From UBA5018 sp947463165 (GTDB lineage Bacteria > Cyanobacteriota > Cyanobacteriia > PCC-6307 > Cyanobiaceae), in NCBI GenBank assembly GCA_943371245.1, contig CALRTY020000001.1, positions 124,001 to 188,000 of the forward strand: a DNA stretch of 64,000 bases, written 5' to 3'. Numbering within the stretch: position 1 is the stretch's first letter; each line of letters starts with the position of its first letter. Under the pieces are notes generated by a model. The model was given only the letters and a program-made list of their open reading frames with translations, did not search any database and was not told where the DNA came from. A program made the position numbers and the translations under genes. This document shows, piece by piece, positions 1-7,815 of the stretch.

Positions 1-336
1 ACCACCAGTTGCATGCCAGAACATTGCCTTCTGGCAGTATTCAGCATACTCAAAATTGATGCGGTCATGAATTAAATGACGCCAAATTTTAGCTGGGTTT
101 AAATCTCCATCAAGGAATCGAAAAACCGGAAAAGGATTAAGAAATTGGCCTTCAGCCTGATAAATCAAGTTAATACTGTAGGCATCCAACACTTCGCCAT
201 AACTTTCCAGTACTCCCACAACCTCAAGAAGATGGTCAGGCGTGTCTGCCAACAAAGTCTGCCCTGCCAACAGGCGGCTCTGCAGCTCAGCAGCAGATAC
301 CAGTGGCTGAGAAAGGGTGATCTGGGAAGAGGCCAT
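1..336 (-). CDS. chpX: ChpX/CupB-type CO2 hydration protein (N-terminal part, runs off window)
   Basis: The reverse strand from 336 down to base 1 is open for 112 codons, beginning MASSQITLSQPLVSAAELQS and reaching the window edge without a stop. ATG at 336 lies one base past the TAA of ndhD4, so the gene is the last visible member of that operon. ChpX (CupB) partners the NdhD4/NdhF4 form of thylakoid NDH-1 and drives vectorial hydration of CO2 to bicarbonate. The identification rests on the sequence start and on the conserved ndhF4-ndhD4-chpX order next to cso genes. The catalytic part lies outside the window. Confidence 0.82.
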   Translation of the reverse strand, partial: MASSQITLSQPLVSAAELQSRLLAGQTLLADTPDHLLEVVGVLESYGEVLDAYSINLIYQAEGQFLNPFPVFRFLDGDLNPAKIWRHLIHDRINFEYAEYCQKAMFWHATGG

Positions 337-337
337 C

Positions 338-1930
338 TTAGGGGTTAACTCCGATTGGTAAGACTATGGATAGAGTAGACATAAACTGGGCCATAGAATT
401 AGTGGCTGACTCAGTGATACTTGCCAAACTAGTAGGCCAAAGACCGATGAAAACTACTGAACCCGCAAGGATCAGGGAAGGAAATTGCTCAACCAAAGTC
501 AAGGCGGGAAGACGTATGTCTAAGGGTCCAGAATTTGGATCTACTGGTGTAACAGCTAACCGGCCAAAGAAAGCCCTATTAACAAGCAACAGAAAATAAA
601 CAGCCGTCAAAGCAGATCCAACCATGGATAGCAAGGTGGCAACAGGAAACTTTTCAATGCTGCCTCTAAACAGCAAGAATTCGGATATAAAACCAGCCAT
701 ACCGGGTAGTCCAGCACTGGCCATCACTCCCAAAATCATCAATGAGCCAGTTAGGGGTAATCCTCGTTCGGGATTTAAGAGGCCACGCAATACATCTAAA
801 TTACGGGTTCCAGTGGCCTTGTATACAACTCCAACCAATAGAAAAAGCAAGGCAGAAATCAAACCATGGCTAACCATCTGAAAGACACTACCCAGCAAGC
901 TGACAGGGGTTGCCGCCGCAGCCGCAAGCAACACATAGCCCATGTGACCTACAGAGCTATAGGCAACCATCCGCTTCATATCAACCTGAGCAATGGCAGC
1001 AAGAGATCCATACAAAACTGAAATCGCCGCCCAGATAGCCATAGCAGGCGCTAAAACAGTCCAAGCTTCGGGAAACAAACCCATACCGAAACGTAAAATA
1101 CCATAGGTTCCTAATTTTAGCAACACACCAGCCAAAAGTACAGATATTGGAGTAGAAGCTTCTGTATGAGCATCGGGCAACCAGGTGTGGAAAGGGAAAA
1201 GGGGAACCTTAATACCAAAACCTATCAATAAAGCGGATAGCAAAAGTATTTGACCACCCATTGATAGCTGCAGAGTGGTGACTGGAGTAAGGCTGAAATC
1301 GACGCCACCAGTTGCCAAGGCTAGACCAAGAAATGCGCCAAGAATCAGAAAACCCGAAACAGCGGTAAAAATAAGAAATTTTGTTGCAGCATAAGCACGG
1401 TTACTACCTCCCCAAATAGAAATCAACAACCAAAGAGGAATTAACTCTAGTTCATAAAAAAGAAAGAAAAGCAACAAGTTTTGCGACAAGAATGCTCCAT
1501 TTACGGCTCCACTGATTACCAGGAGAAGACAAAAGTATAGGCGTGGTCGTTGACTAACGTCACGACTTACTATGACAGCAACAAGGGTAAGAATTGAGTT
1601 TATCAGAACCAAAGGCAGTGATAAACCATCAATGCCAAGCCGATAGTCGAGGCCAAGACTACTTAACCAGTAAAGACTTTCCTGAAGCTGCATGCCACCA
1701 TCGGTGGGATCGAACAAGAGGAATACCCTGAAACTCGCCAACAACTGAATTAAAAGCAAAGATATCGCTATGCGTCTGGCAACAACTGCAGAAAGCGTCT
1801 GAGGACAAAGGCAAAGCCCAAAAGCACCGAGAAATGGAATCAACAACAGTAGAGTAAGCATCACAGTGTCTGCCAAGAAAAGGGGAGCATGGTGGATAAA
1901 AACATCACCTAAACCAAAGCTGGATGACAC
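338..1930 (-). CDS. ndhD4: NAD(P)H-quinone oxidoreductase subunit D4 (NDH-1 CO2-uptake form)
   Basis: 530-residue polytopic membrane protein of the complex I subunit M/antiporter family. It has about 14 hydrophobic helices and the conserved stretches FLFYELELIPLWLL and HTWLPDAHTEAS typical of NdhD. As the D4 isoform it belongs to the constitutive CO2-uptake NDH-1(4) complex with NdhF4 and ChpX, judged from context. The longest start is a GTG at 1930, overlapping the ndhF4 stop by 26 bases; an ATG at 1861 is a good alternative because the helix-rich part begins there. The gene is visibly more AT-rich than the carboxysome genes upstream of it. Confidence 0.9.
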   Translation of the reverse strand: MSSSFGLGDVFIHHAPLFLADTVMLTLLLLIPFLGAFGLCLCPQTLSAVVARRIAISLLLIQLLASFRVFLLFDPTDGGMQLQESLYWLSSLGLDYRLGIDGLSLPLVLINSILTLVAVIVSRDVSQRPRLYFCLLLVISGAVNGAFLSQNLLLFFLFYELELIPLWLLISIWGGSNRAYAATKFLIFTAVSGFLILGAFLGLALATGGVDFSLTPVTTLQLSMGGQILLLSALLIGFGIKVPLFPFHTWLPDAHTEASTPISVLLAGVLLKLGTYGILRFGMGLFPEAWTVLAPAMAIWAAISVLYGSLAAIAQVDMKRMVAYSSVGHMGYVLLAAAAATPVSLLGSVFQMVSHGLISALLFLLVGVVYKATGTRNLDVLRGLLNPERGLPLTGSLMILGVMASAGLPGMAGFISEFLLFRGSIEKFPVATLLSMVGSALTAVYFLLLVNRAFFGRLAVTPVDPNSGPLDIRLPALTLVEQFPSLILAGSVVFIGLWPTSLASITESATNSMAQFMSTLSIVLPIGVNP

Positions 1931-3833
1931 TAAAAAAGAAAACTATCGAAAAAATTATAGTGAGTACATAGCTTTGCAACTGACCACTAACTCCTTGTCG
2001 CAGGCCTTCGGCGGTGGTAAATGAGAAACGGCCAATGCCGTTTACAAAGCCATTAACTACAGACTGATCAAACCAATTTGCCAAGCGAGCCAAACCAGAA
2101 ACAAATGCAACAATAGTAGAGCGGTAAATAGCTGGAGTGTAAAAGTCTAATGCCAGTAAATCCTGAACAACTCGCAAAGCCTGAGTACGAGATCTAGACC
2201 AGAAGCTATCAAGATGTAAGAAAGATCCAGAAACTAAACCGATTAATCCACTGGAAAAAACCAAGGCAGCCACCGGCATTGAGAATGAGTTAATGCCTGG
2301 GATAGGATCGAGACGAGCCATGATAAATGGCAATAAAACTACAATCACAGATAGGCTAACCATTGGCAGAGCCATCAACCAATTCACCTCTGGCGTCCGC
2401 CTTGTTTTCGGCATTGATTTGCCGAGGAATACCGAACGGAAAAGTCTGGTGAGATTGAGTGCGGTCAAGATATTCGTAACGATAAAAACTGAGGCCATTA
2501 AAGGCGAAGCAGTTTTAATCGATTCAACAATTAATCCATAACAAAAGAAGCAACCAAGCGGGAAGAAGCCAACGAGCCCGGCGCTACCCACCAAAAATGC
2601 CAAAGTAGTAGCAGGCATTCGCGATGCCATACCACCTAGTTCAGTAATATCCTGACAGTTAGTAGTGGCAATTACACTACCGACGCTCATGAACAGCAGA
2701 GCCTTCGCTAGGCCATGGGCCAAAAGCAATAAAATCGCTATGGCTGGTTGCTGGAGAGCTATGGCAATGAAGACAAGGCCAAGATAAGAGGTAGTTGAAT
2801 AAGAACAAGCTCTCTTCAGGTCCACCTGGGCAATCGCCACCAAGGCTCCACCAATAGCGCTGATCGCTCCCACAGACAGCAGCACAGTGGTGGCCAAGGG
2901 AGCTTGCTGCAACAATGGCATCAGCTTGATTAACACCAGGGCACCACAGGTAACTACCACGGAATTACGCAGAATTGAAGCGGGGTTTGGCCCCTCCATC
3001 GCCTCATCGAGCCACAGATGCATCGGAAACTGGGCACACTTACCCATCGGCCCAGCAATCAAGGCCAAACCCAATAAATTGCTGGTGAGAGGAGCAAGCT
3101 TATGCTGGGCTGACCAGGCATAGAGATCTGTAAACTCCATCGAACCGGCCCAAGCAGATAGGCTGACTACCCCCATCAGCAGCAGTACGTCGCCGACACG
3201 CTTAGTGAGGAAAGCATCTCTAGCTGCGGTAACAACCAGGGGCTGAGCATACCAAAATCCCACCAGTAAATAGGTGCTAAGAGTGAGCATTTCCAGCAGG
3301 AAATAACTCATAAAGAGGTTGCTACTAAGCACAACGCCGGACATGGCACCTTCAAAAAAGCCCACCAGACCATAGAAACGAGCCAGGGCCCATTCCTTAT
3401 CGAGATATCCCAGGGCAAATACCTGACATATAAAACTCATGAACGTGACCAGCTCAAGGGCTGCCAGGTTAATGAGCGATAGATCAAAGCCAATACGCAA
3501 ATCTATATCTGCAACCTGAAACCAACCAAAAGATATATGCTGCGGGCCCAGCTCAAGAACCTGGCCTATAACTATACTTCCGTGAACCACTGCCAACAGG
3601 GTGATCAACAGATTCAAGTAGGCGGCAGGTCGGGGCCCATTCCGCTTAACCCAGCCAGTGGCCCAAGGCAAAGACACCAACATGCCGGCAAATCCATAGA
3701 TAGGGATCAGCCAGACGGTTTGCAGAGGCAGTGGCAGGGCGGTGGGCAAGGGCCTAGGGGGAGTAAAGCGACGGCAGTTGCTAGAGGAAGTTGTCCCTGG
3801 GTGAGGCGAGACTAGGGGATCCCAGGGACCCAA
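1905..3833 (-). CDS. ndhF4: NAD(P)H-quinone oxidoreductase subunit F4 (NDH-1 CO2-uptake form)
   Basis: Up to 642 residues, complex I subunit L family, many transmembrane helices; conserved segments such as MGKCAQFPMHLWLDEAMEGP (about residues 260-280) and ALLFMSVGSVI are visible. Works with NdhD4 and ChpX in NDH-1-driven CO2 uptake at the thylakoid. The start is uncertain: the longest frame opens with TTG at 3833, 15 bases after the bacterioferritin stop, but the first about 28 residues are unlike a family N-terminus. A TTG at 3749, just before PLQTVWLIPIYG, is also plausible. Overlaps ndhD4 by 26 bases. Confidence 0.9.
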   Translation of the reverse strand: MGPWDPLVSPHPGTTSSSNCRRFTPPRPLPTALPLPLQTVWLIPIYGFAGMLVSLPWATGWVKRNGPRPAAYLNLLITLLAVVHGSIVIGQVLELGPQHISFGWFQVADIDLRIGFDLSLINLAALELVTFMSFICQVFALGYLDKEWALARFYGLVGFFEGAMSGVVLSSNLFMSYFLLEMLTLSTYLLVGFWYAQPLVVTAARDAFLTKRVGDVLLLMGVVSLSAWAGSMEFTDLYAWSAQHKLAPLTSNLLGLALIAGPMGKCAQFPMHLWLDEAMEGPNPASILRNSVVVTCGALVLIKLMPLLQQAPLATTVLLSVGAISAIGGALVAIAQVDLKRACSYSTTSYLGLVFIAIALQQPAIAILLLLAHGLAKALLFMSVGSVIATTNCQDITELGGMASRMPATTLAFLVGSAGLVGFFPLGCFFCYGLIVESIKTASPLMASVFIVTNILTALNLTRLFRSVFLGKSMPKTRRTPEVNWLMALPMVSLSVIVVLLPFIMARLDPIPGINSFSMPVAALVFSSGLIGLVSGSFLHLDSFWSRSRTQALRVVQDLLALDFYTPAIYRSTIVAFVSGLARLANWFDQSVVNGFVNGIGRFSFTTAEGLRQGVSGQLQSYVLTIIFSIVFFFSVIQLWFR

Positions 3834-3848
3834 TGGAACACAAGCAGC

Positions 3849-4325
3849 TCAGAAGCTGGCCCGAGCCTCAGAGCCAGGGCCGAGGCGAGACAGGTCCCGC
3901 AGCCAGATACTCAGCTCCTCACCGTGGTGCTGCTCGTCATTCCACAAATCGCGGAAGAAAGCCTCGTTCTTCTCGTCTCCGATCAGCAGGCAAAAGCGCA
4001 CCGCTTCGGCATAGTGATTAATCAGGTCCATTTCCAGGACCTGATTGAGCCGTAGCAAACCGATCAGATCGGTCGCATGGGTAACAGGCCGCAGCTGGGA
4101 GGCGGCGGGAGCCACCCCCAGGGAGAGCATATGCTTGACAATTTTGTCCGCATGTTGCATCTCTTCGACGGTCTCATGTCGAAACCGACCAGCAGATTCA
4201 TGATCTCCCCAGAGATCCACAAGGGAAGCCTGGGTCATGTACTGCTGAACGGCGGAAAGTTCCAAACTCAAGGCGCGGCCGAGGTAACCAAGGACGCGCG
4301 GATGTTCGGCGCCCATCGAGCTCAC
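3849..4325 (-). CDS. Carboxysome-locus bacterioferritin
   Basis: 158 residues, four-helix ferritin-like fold. The whole ferroxidase ligand set is present at the expected spacing: E22, E55, H58, E98, E131, H134. Met56 sits where the heme-ligand Met52 of E. coli Bfr lies, so heme binding is likely. Family role: iron oxidation and storage. Bacterioferritin genes are common in cyanobacterial alpha-carboxysome loci, but why is not known. A GTG start at 4325 overlaps the csoS1E stop as GTGA; ATG at 4316 is the alternative. Translational coupling with csoS1E is likely. Confidence 0.85.
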   Translation of the reverse strand: MSSMGAEHPRVLGYLGRALSLELSAVQQYMTQASLVDLWGDHESAGRFRHETVEEMQHADKIVKHMLSLGVAPAASQLRPVTHATDLIGLLRLNQVLEMDLINHYAEAVRFCLLIGDEKNEAFFRDLWNDEQHHGEELSIWLRDLSRLGPGSEARASF

Positions 4326-5206
4326 AGGCGACGGGTTTCGCCAGTTCCGGTGAGCACCTGCTCCACTTCGGAATGGGGCCTGGCGATGATGTGAGCAGCA
4401 ACTAGACCATCGCCGACACGCTCGCAGGCATCGGCCCCGGCGCGAACGGCGGCGTTGACGGCACCGGTTTCACCGCGTACCAGAACGCTCACGTAGCCAC
4501 CACCGACGAATTCGCGGGCGATCAAGGTAACTTCGGCGGCCTTGGTCATGGCGTCAGCCGCCTCGATGGCGGGCACCAAGCCGCGGGTTTCGATCATGCC
4601 GAGGGCGATGCCGTGGGGAGGAGGAGTCACAGGAGCACTGGGGAGGGAAGAAGGGGCTGGAGTTTTGCCGCCACTGGCGGCAGAACGGCCGCCAGTGGCG
4701 GCGACAGAGCGGCCGGAGCTGCGGCGGCCGGCGCTGGTGGGAGTGCTGCTCAAGGTGGTGGTGGCGGTGGTGCGAATGGGTGAACTGGTGGACCGGCGGG
4801 AACTGGCACTGGCCGCCTGGGGAGCACGACTGCTCTGGCGGCGCTCGACAGTTTTTGCCGCTGGCTGGGCTGGCTCGGGCTTAGCTGGCTCAGCCTTGGC
4901 TGGCGATGGGGTCGCCAGGGAAGGGCTGACATCTGGCTCAGGGCTGGCCGGTGCTTGAATCACTGGCGCCATGGTTTCCAAAGCAGTGCTTGCGGCAGCA
5001 GGGGTAGCTGCAGCGGCACTTACTCCAGCAGCAGCTGAGTCGTCAGCAGCTGCCGAGCTGGTGGCACTGGCGCTGGGCGTAGAAGCTGATTCGCTAGGCC
5101 CACCAGTGCTGCTAAGGCCAGCGGACTCACCCATGGAGCTGCCGCTGGAACTAGCACCTTCGGAAGGCTCCGAGGGGGCGTCGCTGCTAGGAGGAAAGTT
5201 GACCAT
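4322..5206 (-). CDS. csoS1E: Carboxysome shell protein CsoS1E (BMC-H with long N-terminal extension)
   Basis: 294 residues. The first about 195 are a Ser/Ala/Pro/Thr-rich, probably disordered tail; about residues 199-290 form one BMC-H domain (IALGMIETRGLVPAIEAADA...). The domain is almost identical to CsoS1 encoded at 13080-13394, with only about five substitutions up to HIIARPH, which suggests recent duplication or gene conversion. A hexameric shell tile carrying a long tail could reach into the lumen or the cytosol (inference). ATG at 5206, 62 bases after csoS4B. Confidence 0.85.
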   Translation of the reverse strand: MVNFPPSSDAPSEPSEGASSSGSSMGESAGLSSTGGPSESASTPSASATSSAAADDSAAAGVSAAAATPAAASTALETMAPVIQAPASPEPDVSPSLATPSPAKAEPAKPEPAQPAAKTVERRQSSRAPQAASASSRRSTSSPIRTTATTTLSSTPTSAGRRSSGRSVAATGGRSAASGGKTPAPSSLPSAPVTPPPHGIALGMIETRGLVPAIEAADAMTKAAEVTLIAREFVGGGYVSVLVRGETGAVNAAVRAGADACERVGDGLVAAHIIARPHSEVEQVLTGTGETRRL

Positions 5207-5267
5207 GGCGAGGGGGAGCGATGCGGTGATACGGAAGCAAAGCGGCAGGGCTAAGGCCGCAAGCGAT

Positions 5268-5519
5268 TCAGCCGTCGGGCTCCCAGCAGTCGATGATCCC
5301 GGCGATGGTTAGATCTGTGAACACGGTGGGCACTGGACAGGCCAGCCGAGCAGCTGAGCCACTGGCGGTAAATACCCAGTTGCCAGGGGCGGCTCCCACC
5401 GGATCCACCGCCACGCTCACCTTTCCCTTGGCATTGCGAAGCACCCGCAGGTTGCAGTGATCTAAGCCACCAACGCGATAGGTGCAGACCAAGGAGCCAG
5501 TTACCTGCATGATTTCCAT
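5268..5519 (-). CDS. csoS4B: Carboxysome vertex pentamer protein CsoS4B
   Basis: 83 residues, BMC-P/EutN-CcmL fold (MEIMQVTGSLVCTYRVGG..., then AVDPVGAAPGNWVFTASGSAAR and a C-terminal TIAGIIDCWE). Pentamers of this family close the twelve vertices of the icosahedral shell. The frame is open further upstream, but ATG at 5519 is the natural start: it shares its A with the csoS4A stop (TAATG), indicating coupled translation. Paralogue of the adjacent csoS4A. Confidence 0.92.
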   Translation of the reverse strand: MEIMQVTGSLVCTYRVGGLDHCNLRVLRNAKGKVSVAVDPVGAAPGNWVFTASGSAARLACPVPTVFTDLTIAGIIDCWEPDG

Positions 5520-5773
5520 TATTTCCCAGCCTCCGGATCCCAATGATCGATGATGCCTACGATCGTTAGATCGCTGGGATATGACTTACTACCAGCCGCC
5601 TCACGGGCCGCCGAGCTGCCAACACAAATCACCCAGTCGCCCGGAACACAGCCTACGGCATCTACGGCAACTTTCTTAGTGCTTCCGTCCAGGACAACCT
5701 GTAGGTGTTTATGCTCAAAATCGCGGATGCGATTGGTAGAAACAAGTGGCTTAAGAACTTTGCAAATCAGCAT
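5519..5773 (-). CDS. csoS4A: Carboxysome vertex pentamer protein CsoS4A
   Basis: 84 residues, BMC-P fold (MLICKVLKPLVSTNRIRDFE..., AVDAVGCVPGDWVICVGSSAAR, TIVGIIDHWD). Forms shell vertex pentamers. The reading frame is open for another 82 codons upstream, but that part overlaps csoSCA and is not family-like; ATG at 5773 begins one base after the csoSCA TGA. Tight spacing csoSCA-csoS4A-csoS4B indicates one transcript. Confidence 0.93.
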   Translation of the reverse strand: MLICKVLKPLVSTNRIRDFEHKHLQVVLDGSTKKVAVDAVGCVPGDWVICVGSSAAREAAGSKSYPSDLTIVGIIDHWDPEAGK

Positions 5774-5774
5774 T

Positions 5775-7808
5775 TCAATGTCCCCCTTGGCTGGCAAAGG
5801 TAATTGTAGAGCCCACCGCCTCTGCCGCCACATGACCATCCTGATCGCGAATGGTGAGTAAGGCATGCAGCAGGCCCTGCTCAAACAGGTCTGCATAGCG
5901 ATTCTCGATGGCCGCCTGTACCCGCTGACAATTGCGGATCGCCCGCTCCCTGGCGCCAGGCACCTGGCCGTGGTAGTCGAAACGCACCACCACAGGCACG
6001 GGTAAGCCGCGGGAAACATTGAGACCTTTAAAAATTTTGACCCCTACATCCAGGTCGGCCGCCCCCTCTTCAACGGTATCCATGTAAGCAAAATAAGTGA
6101 GATTGCGCAGATGAATCTCCTTGAATCCTATGCCAACTCCAATGAAGCGCTCCGCATGACTGGCGTCACTGTAGCTGCCGCCATGGAACTGACGCACATA
6201 ATCGATTTGGGAAATATTGTTTTCAATCAAGCGAGAGATCAGCTTAACCATACCGGGATCCGGGCTAGATGCTGCGGCATCACGTACCAATTCTTCTATG
6301 CGCTGGCGAGCTTCGCTAGCAGCAAGTGAACAGGTGGCTGCGTAGACATCAGCGACCGCTAGCCAACGATCAAGGTGGGTTGTACCGTCCATGCCGGGCA
6401 CATGCACCCGCAGGGCATCGGTATCCGTATCCAGGCCAATTAACAACAGATCTACCGAGGCTCCACAGCAAAAGCTGTTCTCGACCGCCTGTTGAAAATC
6501 CCGCAGCCTATGCAAACCACAGCTGGCAGCTAGGTTATCGTCGCTGCCATGGGCGGCACAGCCTTCGTGATGGGGATCCTTAGAACTGAAGTGGTAAAGA
6601 ACCACCTTTAAGTAGCGGGTATCTTCGTGGGCGGCATTAGGCAAGGCTTCGCGATAGCGCTTATGTTCGGTTTTCACCCAGCGATTTACCGTATTTTCCA
6701 CATCAAATAGGGCACCGGCGTGGGGGCGGCGACGCACAGAGCTATAGGGCAGCCGCAGGGCGTAGGCGATGGCATGAGCTAGGCGTCCATCCGCACAGGG
6801 AGTGACATCCAACAGATGGAAACCACAGTCAAGCAAAAATTGGTTAAATGAAACGGCCGCCTGGGTGTCTGGCATGCCTGCCAGGGGATCATTGTCAAAA
6901 AAGTTGGCGCTTGTCTGCTCATAGGACTGGAATACACACCAAGCAAATAGGGTGCGCATATCCAGTTGGCTAACCCAGGCTGTCTCCAGGATCGGTAGGG
7001 GGAGCTCATATCCCAACTCAGCAAGGGCTAGTTGCTGGGCAATCTGAACAAAATCTGACTCGTGCTGCAGCGCTGACAGCTGCTTGAGCACAGGAACTAT
7101 GCGATCAAAGGCTAGCTTAACGTTATTATCATAGTCTTGGAGCCTGGAATTTGCCGCCAGATCAGTGAGTGGATGATAGGGGGAATCAGAGCTATTGGGC
7201 GAATGGGTGGCAGCCAGGGATGCGCTGCCGCGATTTGCCTTTAATCGCGCTGAGCCAGGCGAACTTGTGTTTACTGGCGCTTTACTGGGCAAAGCTGTAC
7301 TTGCCCGCCATCTACCAGAGTTTACAGGTGTAGTAATTACAGGCTGAGCAATTACAGGCTGAGCAGTATTGGCCTGCTCGGCCCTAGCCTTCTCACTGCG
7401 CGCCTGATTGATTCGGGCCTGAACCGCCTTGGCCTGGACAGCCTTGATCTGTTCAGGAGTGGCGGCCGCAGGACGAGCCTTGCCGGATCTGCCCCGCCCG
7501 GATTGGACCTGGGCGCCGCCGGCAGCTCCACTAACTGACTGCTGCTGCAGCCGAGCCGGATTGCGACGGCCCTGGCGACGGGCGCCAGAGGCAACCGAGA
7601 GGGCTTGGGGTCGAGCTTGCTGCATCGCTGCACGGGCTCGGGTACCCCTGAGGCGCAGGGGCTGCTGGCTGGAAGCGCCTATGGAGTCCTGGTTTTGATC
7701 TGTTTCCAGCCCTGGGCTGGTGGCCGCTGCCCTGGGTTGTCCTTGGGCGGAGCGGCGCGGCGCGGTGGGGGCCAGGGGCCCGCCGCGAGTTAGCGACTGT
7801 CGGGGCAT
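5775..7808 (-). CDS. csoSCA: Carboxysomal carbonic anhydrase CsoSCA (CsoS3)
   Basis: 677 residues; epsilon/beta-type carbonic anhydrase dehydrating bicarbonate inside the carboxysome. Zinc ligands by motif and spacing against Halothiobacillus CsoSCA (C173, H242, C253): C338, H406, C417. The catalytic Asp/Arg pair appears as D340 and R342 in CADGR. Residues 1 to about 210 are a basic, Ala/Gln/Ser/Arg-rich low-complexity tail with short internal repeats (AQPVIAQPVITTP), much longer than the roughly 50-residue Rubisco-binding tail of the Halothiobacillus enzyme. The folded core begins near SPYHPLTDLAANSRLQDYDN. Lies 7 bases after csoS2. Confidence 0.95.
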   Translation of the reverse strand: MPRQSLTRGGPLAPTAPRRSAQGQPRAAATSPGLETDQNQDSIGASSQQPLRLRGTRARAAMQQARPQALSVASGARRQGRRNPARLQQQSVSGAAGGAQVQSGRGRSGKARPAAATPEQIKAVQAKAVQARINQARSEKARAEQANTAQPVIAQPVITTPVNSGRWRASTALPSKAPVNTSSPGSARLKANRGSASLAATHSPNSSDSPYHPLTDLAANSRLQDYDNNVKLAFDRIVPVLKQLSALQHESDFVQIAQQLALAELGYELPLPILETAWVSQLDMRTLFAWCVFQSYEQTSANFFDNDPLAGMPDTQAAVSFNQFLLDCGFHLLDVTPCADGRLAHAIAYALRLPYSSVRRRPHAGALFDVENTVNRWVKTEHKRYREALPNAAHEDTRYLKVVLYHFSSKDPHHEGCAAHGSDDNLAASCGLHRLRDFQQAVENSFCCGASVDLLLIGLDTDTDALRVHVPGMDGTTHLDRWLAVADVYAATCSLAASEARQRIEELVRDAAASSPDPGMVKLISRLIENNISQIDYVRQFHGGSYSDASHAERFIGVGIGFKEIHLRNLTYFAYMDTVEEGAADLDVGVKIFKGLNVSRGLPVPVVVRFDYHGQVPGARERAIRNCQRVQAAIENRYADLFEQGLLHALLTIRDQDGHVAAEAVGSTITFASQGGH

Positions 7809-7815
7809 CGGCAGA

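Noticed and set aside
145..348. Plus-strand frame of 67 codons at the window start
   Set aside because: Antisense to chpX, whose minus-strand translation is continuous and in operon context.
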